Below are positions 53,505 through 64,000 of a stretch of DNA of 64,000 nt, in pieces. Position 1 is the first letter of the stretch. Each line of letters opens with the position of its first letter. A program made the translations under genes and the position numbers. This DNA comes from Paracoccus sp. N5. Lineage in GTDB: Bacteria; Pseudomonadota; Alphaproteobacteria; Rhodobacterales; Rhodobacteraceae. Below the pieces are notes generated by a model that worked only from the letters and a program-made list of their open reading frames with translations, was not told where the DNA came from and ran no database searches. The stretch spans positions 62,001-126,000 of the forward strand of contig NZ_AQUO01000003.1 in assembly GCF_000371965.1 (NCBI RefSeq). The letters are read 5' to 3'.

Positions 53505-53896
53505 GCCTGCACCTGCCCTCGCGCCGCGAGAGGCGGGTGCATGTCGACAGCTCGCTGTCGATCGTGAATATCGTGCTGCTGCTGATCTTCTATTTCCTGC
53601 TCGCCGGCCAGGCGCCCCGGGTCGAGACGCCGCTGGAGCTGGCGCGCTCGACCACGCTTGCGGCCGAAGACCTGCCCTCGCCGGTGCTCGAGATCCGGGG
53701 GCCGCAGGACTGGCTGCTGGACGGCGCCCCCATCCGCCCCGAGATGCTGCCGGCGGCGCTGGCCTCGGCGCCGGGGCCGGTGCATCTGCTGATGGACCGC
53801 ACGGCACCGTCCAGCCTGCTGATGCAGGTGCTGCGCCGGCCCGAACTGGCGGATCAGGACATCCGGCTGGTGACGCAGAAGGATGTCGCGCCGTGA
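53501..53896 (+). CDS. ExbD/TolR-family protein 2, motor Asp replaced by Asn
   Basis: 131 residues. Basic N-terminal tail (PSRRERRVHV), one membrane helix (about 19-36, SLSIVNIVLLLIFYFLLAG) and a short periplasmic ExbD-like domain (about 60-128). Aligned with ExbD1 and with the family pattern 'L-x-D-V-x-x-x-L-L-I-F', the Asp position is Asn. This should abolish its own proton binding, suggesting a structural subunit paired with ExbD1. Translationally coupled on both sides: ATGA with the preceding gene, GTGA with the next. Confidence 0.85.
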   Translation: MSLHLPSRRERRVHVDSSLSIVNIVLLLIFYFLLAGQAPRVETPLELARSTTLAAEDLPSPVLEIRGPQDWLLDGAPIRPEMLPAALASAPGPVHLLMDRTAPSSLLMQVLRRPELADQDIRLVTQKDVAP

Positions 53897-54878
53897 TCGG
53901 CCAGCAGCCCATGGCGCGCGGCTGGGTGGTGGCGGCGGCGCTGTCGCTGGCCGTGCATGGCGCGGCGGCGGGTGCGTTCCTGTGGCGCCCGACGCTGCCC
54001 TGGCAGCAAGCGGACCCGGCGCCGGCGCCGATCCAGGTCAGCGCCCTGCCGCTGCCGGTGCTGGCGCCCGAGCCCGAGGTCCTGCGCCCGATCACCGCCC
54101 CGGCTCCGCCCGAGCCCGAGACCGAGCCGGACCCCACGCTGGCGCCGGCGGTGCCGCAGGGCGCCTCGCCCGTGCTGACCAGCAATGCCCTGCCCACCGG
54201 CCGCGAGGCGGCGCCGCCCGAACCCGAACCGGCGCCTGCGCTGCCCGAGGCGGGGGCCGAAGCCGGTCCCGACGCCGATCCCCGCCTGGTTGCCCTGTTC
54301 CAGCGCATCCGCAGCCAGCTGACCGCGCCCTGCCTGCTGGCCCTGCCCGCGCTGGATGCCGAGGGGCGGATCCGGCTGAACCTGCTGGCCGCCGACGACG
54401 CGCAGATCCCCGGCCTGCTGCGGGCGCTGACGCAGGGGCTGGAAACCGGCATCGACGGCCAGGCCGTGCTGCTCGACCGCCGGCAATGCCCGGCGCTGGC
54501 CTTTGCCCGCCGCGATGCGCGCTATCCGGTGTTTCCGCTGGGCATCAACCTGCAATCGCAGGACGTGGCCAGCGGCGCGAGCCTGCGCGGCACCATCTCG
54601 GGCGGGGCCGGGCGGCAGGTCACGCTGCTGTTGATCGACGACAACGGCGTGACCCACGACCTGCGCCGCTTCATGGTCAGCGCCGGCGGGCAGATCCGCT
54701 TCGACCTGCCCATCGCCCGCGACGGCGCCGGGCGCGACACGCATCAGCTGCTGCTGGCCGTGGCCACCCCCACCCGTCCGGCCAGCGTCGGCGCCGGGGC
54801 GGGCGAACTGGCCGAGGACTTCTTCGAACGCCTGTCGCGCGAGGTCGGCCCCGAGGCGCTGGTCGGGGTCAGCAGCGT

Positions 54879-54900
<22 letters not shown>
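53893..54900 (+). CDS. TonB/TolA-like protein with a PpkA-type C-terminal periplasmic region
   Basis: 335 residues, GTG start overlapping the previous stop. The single N-terminal helix (about 11-30) contains Ser18 and His22 in SLAVH, the S-x3-H motif by which TonB and TolA engage ExbB/TolQ. A Pro/Glu-rich linker (about 35-130) follows, then a periplasmic domain (about 140-335). From CPALAF at residue 199 to the end (137 residues) it matches the last 138 residues of the T6SS kinase PpkA: CPAL-x-F-x-R, then L-R-G-x(6)-R, then a D/E-x-x-D-L turn and LL-x-A-x-AT strands. This is not a standard TonB C-terminal domain, so the target differs. The 3' end overlaps clpV by 22 bases, convergent. Confidence 0.82.
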
Positions 54901-57508
<2,608 letters not shown>

Positions 57509-57509
<1 letters not shown>

Positions 57510-58489
57510 CAATGGCCTTTCGCGGAATGCTGGCCCGCATCGCGGCCAAGCGCGAAACGGGCGACTTCAATCGGGGCGGCGCTCTGGGGCAGGCCCTCGG
57601 GGCGCATGGCGGCAAGCCAGCCGATGGCGGCATCGCCGCCCAGGGTGGCGGCGGGAATGCGGTCGGCCGGCAGCGCCAGCGCCAGATCCACGTCCAGGCA
57701 TTTGCCCAGATACCAATAGACCAGCGCCGCCAGCTGGCCATGGCGCGGCTGGCCGGGCAGGAAGCTGCGGTAGGCCGCGGCATCGGGCAGGTCCAGCCGG
57801 ATGCAGATCTTTTCGTTCACCGATTGCAGCCGCGCGCCCAGATAGCTGTCGCGCCCCAGCGCCCCGCCGCGGCCCAGGCCGCGCAGCTCGTCCGGCTCGA
57901 ACTCCAGCCAGCTGGTGACGTGTTCCTGCACCGTCACCGGAAAGCCGAAATAGCCGTCGAGCAATTGCCGCAGCCGCACACCGCTGCGCACCCGACCGCC
58001 AAAGACCGGCACCAGCGGCAGGCGCGCAATGTCGGGGAAATCGTCGTGCTGGCGGAAGGCGGGCGAGCCGATCCCCGCCACCGCGCCGACATAGGACTGG
58101 AAGCGGTCCTGGTCGGGGCGGTCGTGCTGGGTGATGGCATGGGCGTCGGACCAGGCGCGAAAGAACAGCTGATAGAACCGCGCCGACAGCATGTCGGTGA
58201 AGGCGACGAAGGCATCCTCGCCCGCGTCCTGCCAGCGCAGCACCTCCTCGGTCGTGTTCAGCGGCAACGCGCCTTGCGGGCCGAAGAAGCCGGTGAACTG
58301 CGCGCGGATGCGCGGGCGGGCGCCGTCGGTCCGGACGCCGGCCAGATCCTCGGCCGGAAAGGCCAGGCGCGGGTCCTGGCCGATGTCGGCGATGTCCTGC
58401 GCCCGCCGCGTGCTGCGGCCGATGCGCGGCTTGGCGCCGGATTCGCGCTCCAGCCGGCGCAGCAGCGCAAGGAAGCCGGGCGCGGTCAT
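57509..58489 (-). CDS. tssG: T6SS baseplate protein TssG
   Basis: 326 residues. The family pattern is visible from RLERESGAKPRIGRS at the N-terminus through FGPQGALPLNTTEEVL (about 89-104), RFYQLFFRAWSDA and the C-terminal FLPGQPRHGQLAALVYWYLG. TssG joins two TssF copies in the baseplate wedge. The ATG at 58489 overlaps the tssF stop as ATGA, and the stop overlaps the clpV start. Longer upstream frames overlap tssF and are not used. Confidence 0.95.
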
Positions 58490-60387
58490 ATCAGCGGCCC
58501 CATGCCGGTGCGGGGCGGGAAGCGCTTGAGGATGCCGCGCTGGCGGCTGGCGATCACCGTCTGGGTGAAGCTGTTGATGCTGGCATATTCGGCCAGGAAA
58601 CGGTCCAGCACCGCGCCCAGCAGGATGATGCCGCTGCCCTCGAAGGCGGTTTCGTCGAAGCTCAGCACCAGCTCCAGCCCGCGGGCCGGAAAGATGCCCT
58701 CGGGCCGGCGGATCGAGCGGGTGATGGGCCGCACCGCCAGCCCGGTTAACCCGGCGATCTGCACCTCGGTCACATGGTCCGAGGCATCCGCGAACAGCGT
58801 CAGGATCTCGCGCAGGCTGGCGGCACCGTCGCGGCCGAAACGGTCGTCGAGGCCGAAGTGGTTCAGCGACAGATAGGAGATCAGCCGCCAATAGACGTCG
58901 CCCTGCCGCATGCGGTGCGGGCCGCCGCGCTCGACCTCGGTCATCGCTTCGCGCGGCGGCGTCGGGCCGTTCACGCAGGTCAGGGACAGCGCCTGGTCCG
59001 AGACCATGGCGAAATCGTCCGAGCCCGCCAGCGGCAGCACCGCCGGCAGGTGCCGGTTGGAACAAAGCGCGCGGATATGCAGCCGCTGCGCGCGGCGGCC
59101 GACGACCGACTCGGGCGGCTCGTAGATGGCGATGAAGGTCTCGGTGCCGCGATAGTCGTGGCGCTGGCCGGTGCGGCGCTCGGTCTCGGTCAGGCGGCGC
59201 GGCTTGCGGCGGGTGGTGTGGTAATAGGCCGCGCGCGGCGCGCCGCCCTGCGGCAGGGCGTAAAGCGGATGCACATCGACGCGGTCATGCGCGGTGCCAT
59301 AGCTGGCCTGCACGCGCAGGATGCGCTGGATCTCGTAATGGGTGATCGGGCTGGAATCCGGGGTCACGACATATTCGTGGCGCTTGTCGTCCAGCCGCAC
59401 CTGGTTCGAGCTTTCCTCGAACAGGTTGATCGCCGGCGCGCAGTTCAGCCGGATGTCGCGCGGCTGGATCTGGCGCGCCAGCTCGTCATTGGCGCGGTCG
59501 AATTCCAGCACCAGCTGCACCTCGCCCGCCGGGATGCGGGACAGCGCGCTGCGCATGTCGGTCAGGCGGAAGCCCATGAACTTGCGCGGAAAGGCGAAGA
59601 AATCGCGCAGGATGGCGAAACCCTCGAACAGCCGGCCGTCGCGGTCGAAAAGCAGTTCCTCGCGGGTGAAGCCGATCTGCTCGACCTGGCCCTCGCGCAG
59701 GCGCAAAAAGGCCGGGTCGCCGTTCGGCATCAGCCAGCGCAGCGAAACGCGGGTCAGGTTGCAATGGATCTGCTCATAGGCGGCGATGGCGCGGACATGA
59801 TCGGCGGTCAGGTGAAAGGTCAGCACGTCGGGCGCGTTCAGCCCCATCGCCTCGCCATCGGTGCGGGCAAGGTCGATCTGCAGGCCGGCGCGGGTCGCCG
59901 GGTCGGGATCCTGGCCCAGCCCGCCCAGCGTCGTGGTCTGGTCGTGATAGGTCAGGCCCGCGACCGCCAACGGCAGCACCACCAGGTCCGAGGTCAGGCT
60001 GAAGCGGCAGGCCACCCGCTTTTCGGCATCGCGAAAGCGCGCGTCCAGGTATTCGCCGCGCTTGAAGACCTGCGGCCCCTCGTTCCGGCGCGACAGCGGC
60101 GCGGCCTCGACGATCATGCAGCTGGGGATCGGCGCCAGCGCATCGGGAAAGATCTGCTCCAGCAACTCGGTGGTGAAGTCGCGGAACTCTTCGTCGAGCT
60201 TCAGCTGCACCCGGGCGGCCAGGAAGGCCGAGCCCTCCAGCAGGCCGGCGATGGTCGGGTCGATGTTTTCGCGCAAGACGCCGCCCAGGCGTTCGGCGAG
60301 GCCGGGGAATTCCTCGGCGAATTCGGCCGAGCGCTCGTAGAGCATGTCCAGCTCGCGCTCATAGGCGTCGCGGAAGGCTTTTCTCAT
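58486..60387 (-). CDS. tssF: T6SS baseplate protein TssF
   Basis: 633 residues. N-terminal FRDAYERELDMLYERSAEFAEEFP and the following LAARVQLKLDEEFRDFTTELLEQIFP (about 59-84) are typical of TssF/VasA; FEGSGIILLGAVLDRFLAEYASINSFTQ (about 586-613) near the end is also conserved. TssF forms the bulk of the wedge with TssG. The ATG at 60387 overlaps the tssE stop as ATGA. Length is normal for the family. Confidence 0.96.
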   Translation of the reverse strand: MRKAFRDAYERELDMLYERSAEFAEEFPGLAERLGGVLRENIDPTIAGLLEGSAFLAARVQLKLDEEFRDFTTELLEQIFPDALAPIPSCMIVEAAPLSRRNEGPQVFKRGEYLDARFRDAEKRVACRFSLTSDLVVLPLAVAGLTYHDQTTTLGGLGQDPDPATRAGLQIDLARTDGEAMGLNAPDVLTFHLTADHVRAIAAYEQIHCNLTRVSLRWLMPNGDPAFLRLREGQVEQIGFTREELLFDRDGRLFEGFAILRDFFAFPRKFMGFRLTDMRSALSRIPAGEVQLVLEFDRANDELARQIQPRDIRLNCAPAINLFEESSNQVRLDDKRHEYVVTPDSSPITHYEIQRILRVQASYGTAHDRVDVHPLYALPQGGAPRAAYYHTTRRKPRRLTETERRTGQRHDYRGTETFIAIYEPPESVVGRRAQRLHIRALCSNRHLPAVLPLAGSDDFAMVSDQALSLTCVNGPTPPREAMTEVERGGPHRMRQGDVYWRLISYLSLNHFGLDDRFGRDGAASLREILTLFADASDHVTEVQIAGLTGLAVRPITRSIRRPEGIFPARGLELVLSFDETAFEGSGIILLGAVLDRFLAEYASINSFTQTVIASRQRGILKRFPPRTGMGPLI

Positions 60388-60959
60388 GGCTCGGCCTGCA
60401 TGCGTTTCATGGCGATCTTGCCGGCGGCGGGGTCGACCTCGGCATAGAACTGCACCGCGATGTCGGTCGGGTCCGAGATCATCTCGGCCAGGATCTCGAA
60501 GGTGACGCGCTGGTCGGGGCCGGGGTCCAGATCCTCGACCCGCACCTCCAGCGTCTCGGCGCGCAGGCGCGGCTCGTTGCGGATCAGCGCCTCGCGGATG
60601 GCCTGGGCCAGGTCCATCGGCGTACGATGGTCGCGCCACAGCGTGTCCATGTCGGGCAGGCCGTGGTTGACGACGGAATCGCGCACGCGCGGCGTGTCCG
60701 AAAGGTCGGTGCAGACGTCCAGCCGGACGGTGTTCATCAGGCTGGCCAGGTCCAGCACCAGATTGCGGCGCAGGGATTCCTCGCTCGCGCCCTCGCGGTG
60801 CTTCTGGCTCATCAGGGTCAGGTCGCGCTCGCCCTCGGTATAGCGGCGGCCGGGGTCGCGCGAATCGCGCCGGCGGGCGGAATCGCGAAAGATATGCATC
60901 AGGGACATTTCGCGCAGGCCCCTGCGCCCGGTCTCTGCATCAGAGCGACGCGCCATCAT
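60384..60959 (-). CDS. tssE: T6SS baseplate protein TssE (gp25-like)
   Basis: 191 residues. The C-terminal 130 residues match the gp25/lysozyme-like fold of TssE: LRRNLVLDLASLMNTVRLD, VVNHGLPDM, AIREALIRNEPRL, then VTFEILAEM. It connects baseplate wedges to sheath initiation. Start uncertain: ATG at 60959 or 60956, or a later ATG at 60908 that would give a more usual length. Ends overlapping tssF. The 97 bases to hcp hold a stem-loop. Confidence 0.92.
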   Translation of the reverse strand: MMARRSDAETGRRGLREMSLMHIFRDSARRRDSRDPGRRYTEGERDLTLMSQKHREGASEESLRRNLVLDLASLMNTVRLDVCTDLSDTPRVRDSVVNHGLPDMDTLWRDHRTPMDLAQAIREALIRNEPRLRAETLEVRVEDLDPGPDQRVTFEILAEMISDPTDIAVQFYAEVDPAAGKIAMKRMQAEP

Positions 60960-61007
60960 CGGCCCCCGGTTGCGGCGCGCCCGGGCAAAGGTCCGGCGCG
61001 CAAAGGA

Positions 61008-61032
61008 ACAGGGCCGGCTTGGCCGACCCTGT
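61008..61032 (-). terminator. Stem-loop just downstream of hcp
   Basis: ACAGGGCCGGC (61008-61018) and GCCGACCCTGT (61022-61032) form an 11-bp stem with one G-T pair and a three-base loop. On the minus strand it starts 24 bases after the hcp stop and is followed by a weak T-rich TTCCTTT. It may terminate part of the transcripts or protect the hcp mRNA, which is usually made in excess over the downstream baseplate genes. Confidence 0.55.
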
Positions 61033-61056
61033 CCCCGATTGCTGGCAAGGGGGCGC

Positions 61057-61554
61057 TTAGGCGCTCCACTCCTTGTTCTCGGCGATGTCCCAGCCGGCCA
61101 GGGTCTCGGCGCCGGCGGCCCCGGTGTCCTCTTGCAGGGTATAGGCCACCTCGAACTTGCGGAAGTTCAGGGTCAGGGTTTCCTGGATGCGGTCAAGACC
61201 GTCCTTGGCGCCACCAGTCGAATAGCTGGTGATCATGATCTTGCTCATCTTGATGCGGAAATATTCGACCGGAGCCGCGCCGCCCGACTTGCGCACGATC
61301 AGCTCGCCATCCTCGATGTGCTCGCCGTTGGTGCAGCGCTTGATCAGGTCGTTGGTGGCCAGGTCGACGTATTTGGTCAGGGTAATATCCTGCACGTTGA
61401 CCTTGCCGCCGCCGCCACCCGAACCGACATGGGTGGTGCCCGACTGGGTCAGGCCCCAGTTCCAGGCCAGCACGTCGATCTCGTCGCGGTGGGTGTCGTC
61501 CTGGGATTCGCCCTTGATGTTGTTGGAAAGTTTCAGAAAGATATCGACAGCCAT
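61057..61554 (-). CDS. hcp: T6SS tube protein Hcp
   Basis: 165 residues. MAVDIFLKLSNNIKGESQD at the N-terminus, then IDVLAWNWGLTQSG and NVQDITLTKYVDLATNDLIKRC are the standard Hcp1 sequence, ending TLNFRKFEVAYTLQED. Hcp hexamers stack into the inner tube and are secreted. GGAG lies just before the ATG. It is 37 bases downstream of tssC, with a stem-loop after its stop. The Gly-rich loop VGSGGGGGK (about 43-51) is within the variation seen in the family. Confidence 0.97.
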   Translation of the reverse strand: MAVDIFLKLSNNIKGESQDDTHRDEIDVLAWNWGLTQSGTTHVGSGGGGGKVNVQDITLTKYVDLATNDLIKRCTNGEHIEDGELIVRKSGGAAPVEYFRIKMSKIMITSYSTGGAKDGLDRIQETLTLNFRKFEVAYTLQEDTGAAGAETLAGWDIAENKEWSA

Positions 61555-61591
61555 TCGATCACTCCTTGGCTATAATAATCATCTCAATGGG

Positions 61592-63076
61592 TTACTTGCC
61601 TTTCGGCAGCTTGGAGACCAGCGACATGCCGACATCCATGCCTTCCAGCTGGAAGTGCGGTTTCAGGTAGAATTTCCCCATGTAGTAGCCGGGGTTCTCT
61701 TCGTCCTCCACCACTTCCACCTTCGCACCGGCCAAGGGTTTCTTGGCCTTCTCGCGCTCGGTCGCGCTCTCGGGGTTGCCCGAGACGTATTTGTTGATCC
61801 AGGTCTGCAACTGGGTCTGCAATTGCAGCCGGTCCGGGCTTTGCCCGATCTTGTCGCGCACCATGCACTTCAGATAGTGACTGAAGCGTGACACCGCGAA
61901 GATATAGGGCAACCGCGAGGACATATTGTCCGAGGCCGTCGCCTGGTCATCGACGTATTTCTTGGGCCGATACAGCGTCTGCGCACCGATGAACGCCGCC
62001 TTGTCGGTGTGCTTGCGATGGATCAGGCCGATCATCCCGGCCTTGGACAGCTCGGCCTCGCGCCGGTCCGTGATCGACACCTCGGTCGGGCATTTCAGAT
62101 CCTTGGACCCGTCGCCGGTGTCGAAATTATGCGTGGGCAGGTTCAGCACCTCGCCGCCCGACTGCACGCCGCGGATCTGCACGGTCCAGCCGTGTTCCTT
62201 GTGCGCGCGGTTGATGTTCACCGCCAGCGCATGGGCGGCATTCATCCAGGAATATTTCTGACCGGCGTGGCCGTCGGTCTCTTCCTCGAAGTTGAATTCC
62301 TCGACCACGGAATTCGAGTTTTGGCCGTAGGGCTCGCGCGCCAGAACGCGCGGCATGGTCAGCGCGACATAGCGCGAATTCTCGCTGTCGCGCAGCCCGT
62401 TCCAGGCGGCGTAATCTGGCGTGTCGAAGATTTCCGACAGGTCGGGCGGCGTGCCGAGCTCGGTCCAGCTGTCCATGCCCAGAAGCTCGGGCGCGGCGGC
62501 CGAGATGAAGGGCGCATGCGCCGCGGCGGCGATCTTGGACATATCGCGCAGCAGCGCCACATCGGCCGTCGAATGGTCGAAGTAGAAGTCGCCGATCAGC
62601 GCGCCGAAGGGCTTGCCGCCCAGGGTGCCGAATTCGGCCTCGTAGACGCGCATGTTCAGCGGCGACTTGTCCCATTTGGCGCCGGGATAGCGCCGGAACA
62701 TCTGCTGCAGTTCCTTCTTCGAGACGTTCATCACCTTCACGCGCAGCGAGGCGTCGGTCTCGGAGTGGTTGATGGTATAGGCTAGCCCGCGCCACGACGA
62801 TTCCAGCTTCTGGAATTCCTCGTTGTGGATGACCTCGTTCAGCTGCTCGGTCAGCTTCTGGTCCAGCTTCGACAGCATCGCGTCGATGGTGTCGATCACG
62901 TCCTCGGCGATCAGGGTCTCGTCGTCCAGCGCCTCGCGCACCAGCGCGACCACGGCATTGTCGACCTCTTTCGCGGCGATGTCGGTGCGCGGCTTGATGG
63001 TCTGCTTCAGGATGTCCGAGAATTCGTCAAGGCCGGTCAGGCTGCCTGCGGCCTCGGCCTGCTGTTTCTGCGCCAT
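61592..63076 (-). CDS. tssC: T6SS sheath large subunit TssC
   Basis: 494 residues. Family hallmarks: ESSWRGLAYTINHSETD (about 92-108), DKSPLNMRVYEAEFGTLGGKPFGALIGDF (about 135-163), and the C-terminal SVSxL-type region around FYLKPHFQLEGMDVGMSLVSKLP. TssC and TssB form the contractile sheath that drives the Hcp tube. The ATG at 63076 overlaps the tssB stop. Length matches the EvpB/VipB group. Confidence 0.98.
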   Translation of the reverse strand: MAQKQQAEAAGSLTGLDEFSDILKQTIKPRTDIAAKEVDNAVVALVREALDDETLIAEDVIDTIDAMLSKLDQKLTEQLNEVIHNEEFQKLESSWRGLAYTINHSETDASLRVKVMNVSKKELQQMFRRYPGAKWDKSPLNMRVYEAEFGTLGGKPFGALIGDFYFDHSTADVALLRDMSKIAAAAHAPFISAAAPELLGMDSWTELGTPPDLSEIFDTPDYAAWNGLRDSENSRYVALTMPRVLAREPYGQNSNSVVEEFNFEEETDGHAGQKYSWMNAAHALAVNINRAHKEHGWTVQIRGVQSGGEVLNLPTHNFDTGDGSKDLKCPTEVSITDRREAELSKAGMIGLIHRKHTDKAAFIGAQTLYRPKKYVDDQATASDNMSSRLPYIFAVSRFSHYLKCMVRDKIGQSPDRLQLQTQLQTWINKYVSGNPESATEREKAKKPLAGAKVEVVEDEENPGYYMGKFYLKPHFQLEGMDVGMSLVSKLPKGK

Positions 63077-63594
63077 CAGTTATCCTCTTCCTCGGCCGAT
63101 TTCGACGTCTCGCGCTCGGCCAGGGCGGCCATCAGTTCGGGGTCGTTCAGAAGCTTGCGGATCTGCTCCTGCGCCTTGGGCTTCGAGTTCATGTAGCGTT
63201 GCAGGTTCGCCAGGTGCTGACGCGCCTCCAGCAGCTTCTTCAGCGCCGGGATCTGGCGCGCGACGGCGGCCGGGTTGAAGTCGTCCATGCTTTCGAAGGT
63301 CAGCGAGACGCCCAGCCGGCCCTCGCCGCCCAGCTTGTTCTGGACGTTGAAGCTGGCGCCGGGGGCCACGCTCTTCATGTAGTCGTCCAGCGTCGCGGCG
63401 GTCACATCGACGAAGTCGCGCTCTTCCATCTCGGGTTTCTCGACCTCGGAGGCATTGCCCGACAGGTCGGCCATGACGCCCATGACGAAGGGCAGCTCGA
63501 CCATCTTCTCGCTGTCATAGGGGTCTTCGTAGGAAATATTCACCCGAGGCGGGCGGTTGCGCTTGATAAAATCGGTCGCCTTGTCCGAAGCCAT
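63076..63594 (-). CDS. tssB: T6SS sheath small subunit TssB
   Basis: 172 residues. KNRPPRVNISYEDPYD-type N-terminus (here RNRPPRVNISYEDPYDSEKM, about 13-32), VELPFVMGVMADLSG and the DGMSVS-like LTFESMDDFNP motif are typical. Forms the sheath protomer with TssC. GGAGG lies before the ATG at 63594. The 67 bases upstream to tssA show no gene. The acidic C-terminus SAEEEDN is normal. Confidence 0.98.
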   Translation of the reverse strand: MASDKATDFIKRNRPPRVNISYEDPYDSEKMVELPFVMGVMADLSGNASEVEKPEMEERDFVDVTAATLDDYMKSVAPGASFNVQNKLGGEGRLGVSLTFESMDDFNPAAVARQIPALKKLLEARQHLANLQRYMNSKPKAQEQIRKLLNDPELMAALAERETSKSAEEEDN

Positions 63595-63661
63595 CAGATC
63601 AATCCTCCATTGCGCAAGGCAAACTGTAAAACACCCGGCGAGTCAATTCCGCAAAACTGCC

Positions 63662-64000
63662 CTAAGTTTCCCCGCCGGAACCCGCCTGGGCAAGCAATTC
63701 CGCCACGATGGCGTCAAAACGCTTGTGCAGCATGTCACGCGCCTTGGCCAGAAGCAACGGCACCGGGCTGGCCGGTTCGTGGGCGGCGAAATAGCCCTCG
63801 ACGCCTTGCAGCGTGGCGACCAGATCGGCGCGGCGGGCGATCGGCGGCGGCGCGGCGGGCGTGGGCGTGACCGCGGGGCGGCCTTCCAGCCCGGCCTGGG
63901 TCAGCGCCTTCAGCCGCTCCATCGGCAGGGCGAAGGGCGTGCCCTGACCGATGCGCAGCACGGCGGCGCCGGCCTGCTGCGGCATCAGCATCTCCAGCGC
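63662..64000 (-). CDS. tssA: T6SS cap/priming protein TssA, C-terminal part (5' end outside window)
   Basis: Open to the window edge; the visible 113 or so residues end at 63662. The C-terminal stretch GVEGYFAAHEPASPVPLLLAKARDML (about 49-74 of the visible part) matches the conserved C-terminus of ImpA/TssA proteins, which prime tube and sheath assembly. A Pro-rich linker precedes it. An ATG at 63991 is inside the frame and should not be taken as the true start, since the frame continues upstream. Position before tssB fits the usual gene order. Confidence 0.85.
   Translation of the reverse strand, partial: ALEMLMPQQAGAAVLRIGQGTPFALPMERLKALTQAGLEGRPAVTPTPAAPPPIARRADLVATLQGVEGYFAAHEPASPVPLLLAKARDMLHKRFDAIVAELLAQAGSGGET

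Overview
The window is very GC-rich. Its gene content points to an alphaproteobacterium of the Rhodobacteraceae, most like Paracoccus or a near relative. The main clues are a PutA without a DNA-binding domain beside an Lrp-type PutR, a DddL/DddQ-type cupin, betaine uptake and N-demethylation genes, short GC hairpins at gene ends preceded by an 'aaata' motif, and an alphaproteobacterial-style type VI secretion (T6SS) locus with a kinase and phosphatase. Family assignments rest on reading motifs; no database search was possible.

Layout. 1-332 is the 3' end of a sensor kinase. 399-7149 (minus) is a tightly overlapping operon: CBS/DUF294 protein, a two-helix membrane peptide, an SLC5-STAC-histidine kinase fusion, a response regulator, and a membrane PAS sensor fused to a DnaQ-type exonuclease. 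7272-9074 holds a cytoplasmic-type subtilase and a small partner. 9306-11158 is minCDE. 11510-23582 is a betaine/proline island: cupin, stachydrine-demethylase-type flavoprotein, TetR, P5C-reductase-like protein, betaine ABC transporter, GFA-type protein, PutA and PutR. 23918-25018 is a GT61-type glycosyltransferase, followed by the remains of a TonB-dependent receptor. 25509-32314 is an amino-acid island: universal stress protein, cationic amino-acid permease, GNAT acyltransferase with an N-acylamino-acid-racemase-like enolase, ornithine cyclodeaminase, arginase and an Lrp-type regulator.

32320-64000 is one large T6SS locus. Left arm (minus): tssK, tssL, tssM, tagF, pppA and ppkA, preceded by a 2038-residue autotransporter. 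Right arm (minus): tssA (cut by the window edge), tssB, tssC, hcp, tssE, tssF, tssG and clpV. Between the arms is an unusual envelope module. On the minus strand it has a membrane-anchored lytic transglycosylase with a zinc-less LytM domain, a secreted peptidoglycan-binding-like protein and a DUF1036 protein. On the plus strand it has a secreted protein of unknown function, one ExbB/TolQ, two ExbD/TolR (the second with Asn in place of the motor Asp) and a TonB/TolA-like protein. That last protein shares its C-terminal periplasmic region with the T6SS kinase. No tssJ, vgrG or fha gene is visible.

How the genes fit together. The metabolic half converges on proline. Betaines are imported and demethylated toward proline; arginine goes by arginase and cyclodeaminase to proline; PutA then oxidises proline to glutamate. 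The secretion half looks like a phospho-regulated T6SS (PpkA/PppA, with repeated Thr-x-x-Gly-Gly-Pro motifs in TssL) to which a proton-motive-force-driven Ton/Tol-like motor and peptidoglycan-processing proteins have been added. This motor module is the most novel item here.
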